A stretch of DNA of 64,000 nt from Ilyonectria destructans (Eukaryota > Ascomycota > Sordariomycetes > Hypocreales > Nectriaceae): NCBI GenBank assembly GCA_020740775.1, contig JAHEWK010000039.1, positions 124,001 to 188,000 of the forward strand, given 5' to 3'. Positions 43,873-53,400 of this stretch are shown here, piece after piece. Position numbers and translations under genes: made by a program. Position 1 is the first letter of the stretch. Every line of letters starts with the position of its first letter. Below the pieces are notes generated by a model. It saw only the letters and a list, made by a program, of their open reading frames with translations. It had not been told where the DNA came from and made no database searches.

Positions 43873-44577
43873 ATGAGAAGTCAAGCACTCCTTTTCGTTA
43901 TTCTGCTCGCGCTCCCCTCCTTGGGAACAAGGAAAGATGAAACCCACCTTCAATGGTCGATCTGCGAACCAAACCCACAGATCGTGCTTCAGAAGCTTAA
44001 CGAAGAGGGTCGCGGTCCGCATAAGCAAAGTCCGATTACTTACTACGACACCGACCGCCCCATTTATGCCCAGCAAGGCTTCATGTTCCGGACGAAAACC
44101 AGGAAGGGTCAAGAGACCTCCTTGATCAAGGTCCGTTTCCCAAAGGAAGTTTTGAATGTCCCAGAAAGAGCAGATTGCGTTTGGGATCGTTACGGCGACA
44201 AGACCTCCTACACCTGCGCAAAGCTATCCCCTATACGTGGGACAAGCCTCTGGAGTGATGAACAAGTCCGCTTCGCTGAGCATTACCGGAGTATTGACTG
44301 GAAGGATATCGTCGCATTTGGCCCGTACTTGAATACGAAATGGAAGCTGAGGATCAAAGGATATAAGGCGGTGTTCGACGACGTCGTAGCCCGGTCGCAC
44401 CACCTGATGGAGATTGAGGTGAAGGTTTCCACATCCGAGGGCGATGACGTTTATCAGATGGTCACCAAGTACCTGAGAAATCGCGGCGTGGCGCTTTGTT
44501 ACTATCAGGAACCAAAGACTCTGAGGCTCTTCCGCGCCTTGGGTGTTCCGAGAATAGCGGAAGTTGGATATCTTTAG
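43873..44577 (+). CDS. Secreted protein, unknown (possibly CYTH-like)
   Basis: The ATG at 43873 is preferred over upstream in-frame codons because it gives a signal peptide ([20 protein letters not shown]). The mature part has [40 protein letters not shown] and [20 protein letters not shown]. The alternating strands and EIEVKV motif remind me of CYTH/tunnel phosphatase folds, but the full ExExK signature at the N-terminus is not seen. Cysteines (CEPN, DCVWD, TCAK, LCYY) suggest disulfides. No nearby gene helps to assign a role. Confidence 0.55.
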   Translation: MRSQALLFVILLALPSLGTRKDETHLQWSICEPNPQIVLQKLNEEGRGPHKQSPITYYDTDRPIYAQQGFMFRTKTRKGQETSLIKVRFPKEVLNVPERADCVWDRYGDKTSYTCAKLSPIRGTSLWSDEQVRFAEHYRSIDWKDIVAFGPYLNTKWKLRIKGYKAVFDDVVARSHHLMEIEVKVSTSEGDDVYQMVTKYLRNRGVALCYYQEPKTLRLFRALGVPRIAEVGYL

Positions 44578-44916
44578 TTGTCTACTGCACCAATTACCGC
44601 CAATAGTATGATAATTAAATCACGCTCGCTCGTTCCACATACAGCCGAGAAGTTGGCCGAAGAAAATGGCAACTAGAGTTGACCAATACATACTTGATTC
44701 TCAAATGGGTGAACGATATTCAAGCCTGGACTGCCAAACGCTTAGGCAAAGGAGCTTAAAGCAGCTTCTTACCAGAAATAACAGTTGGGATCTGATTTTG
44801 CATATCCACATGATCAGGGTCCGTTTTCGGGCTCTGGCTAGCCTGTGTTCTTTGGTATCAGCCTTCCATGACTGCGGTGGAGCTGCCGGCCTCGCATGAA
44901 TCCGAGCCGTCCTAGC
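44578..44916. other. Intergenic region
   Basis: No gene is supported between the secreted-protein gene and the solo LTR. Confidence 0.4.
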
Positions 44917-45080
44917 TGTCAACTGATATTCCGCTTCAGCCGAGGTGGCGTCCCGACCCACTTGGGCACCGTTGTTGTGTATATAACTGGGACCTTCGTC
45001 CTCTTGACTTGGGTAGTGGTCAAGGCCAATTAACTCTTAATAACCCTCACATGCATGGCATCTTCCTACTCACTTTGACA
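44917..45080. mobile_element. Solo LTR (164 bp) with 5-bp target duplication
   Basis: TGTCAACTGATATTCCGC to CTCACTTTGACA, flanked by CTAGC on both sides (44912-44916 and 45081-45085). It contains GTGTATATAACTGGGACC, a TATA-like core. It lies 300 bp upstream of the polyphosphatase start codon in the same region as its promoter. Confidence 0.85.
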
Positions 45081-45380
45081 CTAGCAACTGAATTTGGTTC
45101 CGTGCTCACCTGGCACCCCTGCTCCCAAGTCCTCAAGTCTTGGCGGCGGCGGCGGCGCCGTCCCAATCGAAGTCACCGCTCTCCGACCTGCCCTTTATTC
45201 CCCGGATCCCAGACCTGTCCATTCACCTCCTCTGCCCTTGCCTTGCATTTTTTTTCTTAATGCACTCCTCCTCAGCGACGAATCTACCTCGCTTGCATTT
45301 CCCATGGTGATGCATCTTCATCCACCGACGGCGTCGCGATAGCTTTTTCCCGAGAGGGCAACGCACCTCCTGACGACGCC

Positions 45381-46550
45381 ATGACGATCACGTCCATCTT
45401 CCGGTCGCAACGACGCTTGGTCGTCTTCGCTTCCACCACCTTTGTCGTGAGCGTCTACCTCTGTACCACGCGACTAGTGGCCATGGATTTCAACCGCGAG
45501 TCCGTCTCCTCAAGTTACGAAGACGTCGAAGTCGAGCTCTCCAAGGCCGATCTCCCCATGTCTAACGTCTCCTACAACCGGCCACCGTTCGAGGGCATCA
45601 CCGTCATGGCCGCGCTTCCCGATGAGTATGTCCCTACCACGGAGAATCAGAGGAGGATGATCGTGATCGGAGACGTCCACGGCATGATCGACCCGCTCAA
45701 CACCCTCCTCGAAGAGACCGGGTTCGACAGCACAAAAGACCACATCGTGTCAGTAGGCGACATGGTCAACAAGGGTCCCGATTCTGCCGGCGTCGTCAAA
45801 CGCCTCATGGACCTTAACGCCAGCGCCGTCCGCGGGAACCACGAAGACCGCGTGTTATTGGCGTGGGCAGCCTATAATACTTTGGAAGTTGTCGCGACCG
45901 ACTTGGCAACGAAAGACGCAGAGGTGCCTCGAGGCGAGTCCGGCGATCTGAAGACAGCACGGAGCCTTTCGTCAGAGCAGCTGGACTGGCTCAAGAACCT
46001 GCCCGTCATCCTCACCGTTGACCCGCTCAACCTGTACATCGTCCACGCAGGGCTTGTCCCGGGGATCGAGCTTGAGCAGCAAGTCCCCTGGGCCGTAATG
46101 AACATGCGAACGCTCACCTACCCTACCGAGGATTTCCGCAGAAAGGAAGAAGAGAAGAAGAAGAAGAAGGAAGAGGAGCGAAAGAAGCAAGAAGAGGAAG
46201 AAAAAAAGAACAAGAACTCCCGTCGCGACGAGGCCGAGCCTGACGCCGCCACTGAAGACATTGTCATCGAGAAGACCATACCCGACCACGACGTCTGGAT
46301 CCCCATCGACAGCCACGACGGCGACGAGTGGACCGACCTCTGGAACCGCGAGCAGAAGCGCGTCCCCAGGTCCCATCGCCGCACCATCGTCTACGGCCAC
46401 GACTCCAAGTGCGGCTACAAGGAGGATTCCTACACCTTCGGCCTCGACTCCGGGTGCATGAAAGGCGATGCTTTGTCCGGCTTCATCATCCAGGCGGTCG
46501 AGGGGGGTTGGACGCACACCACCGTGCAGGTGCCGTGTGAAGAGTCGTGA
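45381..46550 (+). CDS. Ppn2-like endopolyphosphatase (calcineurin-type phosphoesterase)
   Basis: A single exon of 389 residues. Near the N-terminus is a membrane anchor (RLVVFASTTFVVSVYLCTTR). The metallophosphatase motifs are in order: VIGDVHGMID (about 95), VGDMVNKGPD (about 125), VRGNHEDR (about 150), and C-terminal YIVHAGLVPG and VYGHDSKCG. This is the layout of yeast Ppn2, a metal-dependent vacuolar enzyme that cuts inside polyphosphate chains. A Lys/Glu-rich insert (KEEEKKKKKEEERKKQEEEE, about 255-275) is unusual and probably a loop. A solo LTR lies in its upstream region. Confidence 0.85.
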   Translation: MTITSIFRSQRRLVVFASTTFVVSVYLCTTRLVAMDFNRESVSSSYEDVEVELSKADLPMSNVSYNRPPFEGITVMAALPDEYVPTTENQRRMIVIGDVHGMIDPLNTLLEETGFDSTKDHIVSVGDMVNKGPDSAGVVKRLMDLNASAVRGNHEDRVLLAWAAYNTLEVVATDLATKDAEVPRGESGDLKTARSLSSEQLDWLKNLPVILTVDPLNLYIVHAGLVPGIELEQQVPWAVMNMRTLTYPTEDFRRKEEEKKKKKEEERKKQEEEEKKNKNSRRDEAEPDAATEDIVIEKTIPDHDVWIPIDSHDGDEWTDLWNREQKRVPRSHRRTIVYGHDSKCGYKEDSYTFGLDSGCMKGDALSGFIIQAVEGGWTHTTVQVPCEES

Positions 46551-46869
46551 GCTTGGCGGGGGCGTGAGTAGAGCTGGATAGACAGACAGCGCATTGTATG
46601 GGCTACGACGGATTTTCGGGAAGGGGAGAGATACTCGGCCTACGTTTTTATAGTTAAAGGCGTCGTTGCAGACGTTGAGGATATGTGTTTTAGGCGGCGG
46701 CGATGAAAAAATTAAGCATCCAATCTCGTTTCTATCGTGTACAGCGATGTTGGAATATTCACCATTTGATCAACAGTGGAGAATCTTGGGTTGGCGTGAC
46801 TTTCATTTTCATTCAGATTACAGCCACTGTAGGGTCCTAGGACATTCTGGTGACCCCCCTTTCTCCCGC
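46551..46869. other. Intergenic region, 3' flank of the polyphosphatase gene
   Basis: No gene is supported here. LINE-like sequence begins at about 46.87 kb. Confidence 0.35.
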
Positions 46870-47838
46870 AGCGCTCGTGTGAAGCCGTCAAAGTCCTTGC
46901 TAGGCAAGTTGCTAGATGCTATTGCAAACGAGGGCGCAGGTATACCTGTCGTCGTCCATCCCTTTGACCAGATGCTACGTCACCTGGAACAGAGCTTGAG
47001 CGGAGCCACCCAGAGCACTCCCGAGAGAACAAAGAGCAAGCCCGAGACCCGTCGCCGCCACAGTCCAGGAAAAGGCGACTTGACGCTACACCTGCGATTG
47101 ATTCATTGCCCGCAACGAAACGAGCCCGGTTGACGCGCACACACGAGGAACGCCCTGAAGCCGAGGACGAGGAAGCAGAGGAAGTTGGCGAGGTATGATA
47201 GTGTGTGCCAACCCTCGTTCACGATTAATGGAGATTCTCGGGCAGACGGTTCTAGTCTCGAACCGTCACACCAGAACTCCAAAGACCTAACACGACCCAA
47301 ACGGCGACAACACCAGAGGAGAAAGCAGAGCTCTTGAAAGAGACATTCTTCCCAACACCCCCAGAAGCAAACCTCGAAGACATGGAAAACGCAACATACG
47401 ACGAACAAATAGCGATGCCGCCAGTGACAGAGCAGGAAGTGGAAGACGCCATACAAGAGGCAGCACCACTCAAAGCACCAGGGCCAGACGGCATCATCAA
47501 CAAAGCACTCCAGCTAGCCAGGCCACTGATCATACCCCACCTGGTCCGGATCTTCAACCAAAGCCTGACGCTCGAATACTGTCCACAACACTTTAGAAAG
47601 TCCACGACGGTGGTGTTGCGAAAGCCAGGGAAAGCCAACTACACAATACCAAAGGCATACAGACCCACAGCGCTGCTGAACACTGTGGGAAAGATCATGG
47701 ACGCCATCGTGGCCAAGAGGCTGAGCTACATGGCTGAAACACACCAGCTGCTACCCCATACGCACATGGGTGGGAGGAAGCAAAGATCGACAGAACATGC
47801 CCTGCACCTCATCATCGACAAGATCTACGAAGCCGAGA
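46870..47838 (+). mobile_element. LINE 5'/middle part with reverse-transcriptase start
   Basis: Frame 47334 onward contains EAAPLKAPGPDGIINKALQL, the RT fingers motif, then FRKSTTVVLRKPGKANYTIP, AYRPTALLNTVGKIMDAIVA and HTHMGGRKQRSTEHALHLII. These are the N-terminal RT blocks of Tad1/I-type LINEs. The catalytic YxDD is not reached because the frame switches to DUF3435 sequence near 47838. Upstream frames (46870-47133) may belong to its first ORF. LINEs usually keep their 3' end, so loss of the 3' half implies a later rearrangement. Confidence 0.65.
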
Positions 47839-48470
47839 AAATGAGGCTTAAGAGACTGCTCAAGCAGAAGATCCGAGATGAATGGACCGCCGAGCAGGCC
47901 GTCGACGATATTGAGCGCCAATTGGCTGGTATTTGGCGCCCGAACCAGGTCGTAGACAAGCCCTGCCGCCCTCAGCGACCAGCTCAGAGACGTCTGGTCC
48001 AAGCATTGACCGCTCCATCCAACAACACGCTCGAGGATCAATATCGGCGACGGGACAATGCGATGGACGCCGTCATTGCGTACTGCATCGTTGAAGAAGG
48101 ACAGACTGTGCGACGCACGAACACTTCATCGACCGAGCCAAGTCGACGTGCAACTCCCGGCGATGCTCCAGCCGAAAGCCCTCTGCACGTCGCTATGATG
48201 TCCATCTTCGTTAAGACGGAGAGGGAGCGGCCAAGACGGTGTTTTGTCTGCGTCGGAAAGGCTCTCTCCTTGGCGCCGGATGATGCGGCCGTGGAGGACC
48301 TCATCCGTGAGTTTTATACGGCCGGCGATTTATCTAAGCACTTCCGGCGCAGGCACCTATCCAATCTGCGGGACGGCGATGGGATCTACTGCAAGGTTTG
48401 TAAGCTATCGCTAGACCACAAGATGCACTTTCAGAATCATGCCATGCGGGTCCATGGACTTAAATCTTAA
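47334..48470 (+). pseudogene. Chimeric ORF: LINE reverse transcriptase fused to DUF3435 C-terminus
   Basis: One uninterrupted frame of 378 residues joins the LINE RT (to about residue 167) to KQKIRDEWTAEQAVDDIERQ, RPQRPAQRRLVQALTAPSNN, then the paired zinc-finger-like tail CFVCVGKAL ... DLSKHFRRRHLSNLRDGDGI, CKVCKLSLDHKMHFQNHAMR. That tail is characteristic of DUF3435 (FluG-domain-annotated) proteins, the family that includes the tyrosine-recombinase captains of Starship elements. The recombinase core itself is absent. The fusion keeps frame across the junction, probably by chance. Confidence 0.7.
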
Positions 48471-50238
48471 GCGGCTTCATCTCTCGTTCTACGCATCTTC
48501 GACTGGCAGTGCCATTTTAGACATTAGCATAGAGTGCAAAATAGAATAGATTCAAGGCGTTTTACCGACAAGTAGTTGGGGAACTAGGCATTCGAGCCAT
48601 CCCGCCTCCTGTTTCAGCCGTCTGCGTTGGTGATGTCTCCTCCATACCCCAAATAGAAGGACAGATCAGGTCATGTCTGCAGCGGGTGACAAAAGGGACG
48701 ACTCAGCTGGTCCACTTTGCTGGCATGCTGAAGTGGTTGTTTTGGGTCCAACAGCTTCTGAACTCTCATTAGGCTCTATCTCTAGCTCCTCCGGTGGCAC
48801 GCGAGTCTAGGGAGGATCTTCATCACCAAAGAAGACACAGGATGCCTCACCGTGGGGGACGGCAGAATACATCCCACAGCCCGCACACTTCATCCTCAGA
48901 GGTTACATATTCCTTCAAACCCGGTACCTTAGGACTGTGAGGGAAAGGGGAGCATTGACAAGAGCTGCCTCCAGTCTTGCACGAGAGCGGATGGTGTACC
49001 TCTACATAGTATGTCGGAGATCTCGTCGATCGTGTCCCTGAACCATCGAGAATAAGCAGTGTCCCTGTCGATGTTGCATCCAGCCTATCCCTAGGACAGA
49101 GACCGTTCGTTGGTCATTTCTGTGGGCAACTCATGCTAAGACCATCTACTTCATTGATGAGAGACGGAGCTGGGCCTCTTTGGTGAGCGGACAGTGTTTC
49201 GAATCTTGAGGCTGACCGACCTCAAGCCTCTAAAGATCTCTTGTGTGTACTGTATCAATCCCACTCATCAACAAGGGACTACTCCGTTCCGCTCTTACAG
49301 AAAACGCCTTCTCCAGCGATCCGCGCAGGCGGAGCCTTGGATATCGCCCTGCGTTTCTGCTGAACGGGTTGACGATTGCCAGATCAAGATCTGGAATCTT
49401 TCCTGGTGAATGCGGCGCATGCGGTTGTGCAGAGAGTAGGGAGCCGTAGCTGCGTGAAGCCATCAAAGCTAGCATCAGCAAAGGAAATTTCGTGGGCGGA
49501 GTATCGTCACTCCGATTGTCATCGTGTTACGTCAGTGTTGTCTAAAGAAGCATTGAACAGCCTCGGGTATCGTTGAGCAACAGCTGACACCTGAGTTGGG
49601 ATTCAGTGGTCTGCGCCAGCAGCATTACCCGTTGGTCCTTGCTTAGTTGGTCCGCCTTGGGGCTTGCCCCACACATGGACCAACGGGTAAGCAGGAATGG
49701 GCTCACACGCCAGGGTTGACCTAAGAGACAATTGGCAAGGGTCTGTGAGGCCAGGGGGGTTATGACCAGTTGATCCCTCCGGCCTTCCGTATCAGGCGGT
49801 CAGGACAGGCAGAATAAGTACTACGGAAAAAACTCAGAGGATCACGTTGGATCACGTTGGATCACCCGTGATCCACGAGTATAGGATCACGGCTCCAGGG
49901 TGAGGATCACCAGTGATCCTCATGATCCACGACGAAAAGACAGAGTATATATAGCCCCCCCCCCCCCCCCCCCCCCCCCCCAAAAAATCTCCTTATAGGT
50001 TGCACATTGCTCCTCAGCTATCAATACAACTTGATTACCTCAATCACTTCTGACTGCTACGCATCATTCGCGATTGACTATTATCAGACGCAACACCTCG
50101 CTACGCTCAGTATTACGCCCTAACCTCACTGCCAACATAAATCCTACGCCCGATTTATCCTGGTGAGTTGATTCCCGACAGCTTGTGGACGAGATTTCTA
50201 AAGGGCGAGTCCGAGACTGTGGATGACGACTTGTCCAC
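48471..50238. other. Intergenic/retroelement debris with a 27-nt poly-C run
   Basis: No gene is supported. From about 49840, GGATCACGTT repeats and GTGATCC inverted motifs precede a TATATATA box (49946-49953), a C27 run (49955-49981) and a pyrimidine-rich leader. It ends with CGATTTATCCTGGTGAGTTG, which looks like an LTR end plus primer site. This suggests a second LTR retroelement, cut off by the copia element. Confidence 0.4.
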
Positions 50239-50367
50239 TGTTGTGAGGTCAACGATATGTATTGGGTTGTTGACTAGGCTAGCTAGGCGACGCTATTCCG
50301 GGCCGTAAGGGCCCCGGCTGCCTGAGGCCACAACCGCGGGACCCGCGGCTGTGGGCTACGTTCAACA
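50239..50367 (-). repeat. Copia 3' LTR
   Basis: 129 bp, identical by eye to the other LTR. It includes the inverted CCGCGGGACCCGCGG hairpin. Confidence 0.93.
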
Positions 50368-50488
50368 CCACCCCTCAGCCGGGCCTGCAACGGCAAAGTG
50401 AATCTCTCGTGATACCGTGTGCCTTCCTTTCCCTCGGGTTCCTTGGTGTTTTCTGCCTGTCTGGTACTAATGCTGACCTCGATTTTTC

Positions 50489-53400
50489 TCATAGAGATCG
50501 CAGCCGTAGCTGTATGAGGAATTTCTCGTGGTTTATGGCTCCCAACGCCTTCGTCAACCCGTCTGCGATCATCTCGTCCGTCCGTACCTGCCGAAGGTCG
50601 AAATAACCCTCCTCGGTCTTCTGTATGACCCATTTGAACCGAATATCGATATGCCTCGTACGGGCCGCGTTTCTCTTGTTCAGGACTGCAAGCCGGGCGT
50701 TCTGGCTGTCTGTATATAGCACCCACGGCGTAGGTTGCTCATAGCCGGCTTCTCGAAGCACCTGTGTGATCCAGAGCAGAGACATTCCCGCGGGGGTCAG
50801 GTTCATGAACTCTGCCTCTGTTGACGATGTTGCAACTATCGTCTGTTTCTTTGATTTCCAAAAGATCGGTCCGTCACCTACGAATACGATATGCCCTGCT
50901 GAGGAACAACGGGTTTCTCGGTCGTCTGCGAAGGAAGCGTCTGCGTAGACTCGCGGCTTGAGGTCGTAGATGTTGTATTTCCCTCCTAGAATAAGGGCCA
51001 AAGTCGTGGTGCCACTGAGGTAGCGGAGGAGGTGTTTGAAGACTTTCTCATGATGCCCGGAAGGGCCGGAATTTGCCTCACTCAGCTTCTGGCTCGTGAA
51101 CGTTATGTCAGGCCTCGTGCCCATAGAGAGATAGTTGGAGCTGCCCGTTCTCTGAAGCCACTCGGTCTGTAGCATCACGGGTTTCTCGTCTCTCCAATCT
51201 GACGGGATCTCGAGTTTCTGCGGCCACGGGGTCTTGGCCGGCTTGAGCGTGCCGTCAGAGAATTTGGTGATCATTTTCTCGATGAATTTGGCTTGGTGGA
51301 TGAAAATGTGACGATTTTCACGGTCTCGTGATATCTGGAGGCCGAGGAATTCCTTCATCTCTCCAAGTTGCTTGATTTCGAACTTCTGGTCGATTTCTCG
51401 CATCACAGCTTCCACCTGTTTCTTCGTGGCTGCTGCCACTATCATATCGTCAACATAGAGGATCAAAAGCACGCCGTCATCACGCCTGAAGATACAGGTC
51501 TCCGTGAATAGAGGCGTGAAGCCAAGGGCAGTCAGCTCTTCTGTAGCAGTCTCGAACCACCAAGCAGGTGATATCGGGAGGCCGTAGAGGGCGCGGTTGA
51601 GGCGGCAGACTCTGCCTGTGCCGTCTTCGTAGTTGTGCGGCTGTCTCACATATATGACTTTCCTAGCCTTGGCGTTGAGGAATGCAGTGGTGACGTCTGC
51701 TTGTGCGGTCTCATAGTCCAAGATCGCAACCAACGCACAGAATAGCCTCACGGAAGCTATGTGTGCAACTGCGGCATAGAGCTCGCCAACAGCGTAGTCT
51801 TCTCTCTCTTGGTCACCTCGGACGACCCAACGGGCCCTCGCATAGGGTTCCTTGCCCTCAGGATACTTCATATCATACACCCACTTACCATCTAGGGCGT
51901 GGGCTCCCTGAGGCAACTCGACGAGATCCCAGACGCCTTTTTCTTCAAGACTTCGGATTTGGCGTTCCTCGGCCGGTTTCCACACATCGTGATAGTCATC
52001 TCTCTTCACGGCCTGTTTCCATGTCTTTGGGACCGTTTTGACGTCCTCTGTGGTCTCTTGGGTTGCTCGCAACGTCGTGAAGACGTAATGGAGTTCTTGG
52101 GGCCCGAATTCGTCCTGTTCTCTGTACGCTGAGGCGAGCAAAGTGAAGCCGTTGTGAAGTTTCTTATAGTCTGCTCTCACAGTCTTCCTGATGGTACGGT
52201 CTGACGGCGGTGGCGGCGGCTTTGGCTGCCTCTTGCGGCTTGCAGTTATGACTTCAGGATCGTGAACAATGATACAGTCGGATACAGGTTCTTCGAGGAT
52301 TTCAGGCCTCTCTTCAAGTTGCCCAGTGATGCCGTAGTCGAGGGCATCACTAAGGTCATGTTCTGTCATTTGGAACGGTCGCTCCAGCAATAGAACGTCA
52401 ACTTCTTCTTCCTCTTGCTGCCGCCGTTGTGATGACAGCGAGGGTGACGGTGTCAACAGGCGAGGAGTCTCGTGATGACTTCCTTCGTTACCGTTGCCGG
52501 CTTCGTTGCCTTTTTCTTGTATTTCCGCCTCTTTCTCTGAGTCTCTGGGTGTTTCCTTTTCTCTCTCAGCTGACTGCTGTGTGTTTCCTGTGACTTCCTT
52601 CATTGGAGCGGTCACTGGGGGGTTCACGAGAAGGACTCTGCCGTCATCTGTGAATTCAGGGTCGATTAAGATAGCTTCCAAGTCAGGGACTTCTGGGTCG
52701 TTTCTCCGGTCAGGATATTGCTCCCAAAAGCGCACATCTCGTGCCCTGATGACTTTCTGCTCGTCAGGTAGCCAAATCTTGTAGATATGGCCTCTCATGC
52801 CCTGTAGGCCGACTAGCATGCCCTTCTTGGCTCTCGTGGCCATCTTTTGAGAGCGGATTCGCCGTTCTTCCGGCGTTCTCACGTACGCCGTACAGCCCCA
52901 AGTTCTGATGTGCTTGAGATAGGGCTCGTAGGGCACGTTGATCATGCGGAACATCTTCTCTATCGGGGAGTCGTTATTCCTATTCGAAGAGGTCGGAAGT
53001 CTGTTGTTTATGTAGACGCTGGCTTCCATGTAGAGAGGCCACAGTTCCTGGGGCAAATTCGTCTCGATACACACGCTTCTCGCGGCTTCAACTAGGGCTC
53101 TGCCGGCTCTCTCGACTCGGCCGTTCTGCTCAGGCGTATACGGCGTGGACCACCTCGCCGTGATGCCTTCCTTGGCTGCCCATTTCCTCATCTTCTTGCT
53201 TGTGAATTCGCGCGCGTTGTCGAAGGCCAAAACCTGGATCTTATAGCCAGCACTCATGCGTTCAATGGCCTCTTTCCAGTCTCGCAGCTTGGGAAAAGCC
53301 TCGTCTCTTGTATGTAGGAAAATGATCCAGTGGAAGCCGGTTGCGGCATCTATGCTATGGAGACTGTAGCGGTAGCCCCCGTAGCCCACTGGCGTCGTCT

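Noticed and set aside
49955..49981. 27-nt poly-C run as a functional element or telomere-like repeat
   Set aside because: A homopolymer with no repeat unit. It could be slippage or an assembly artefact, so only its context was noted.
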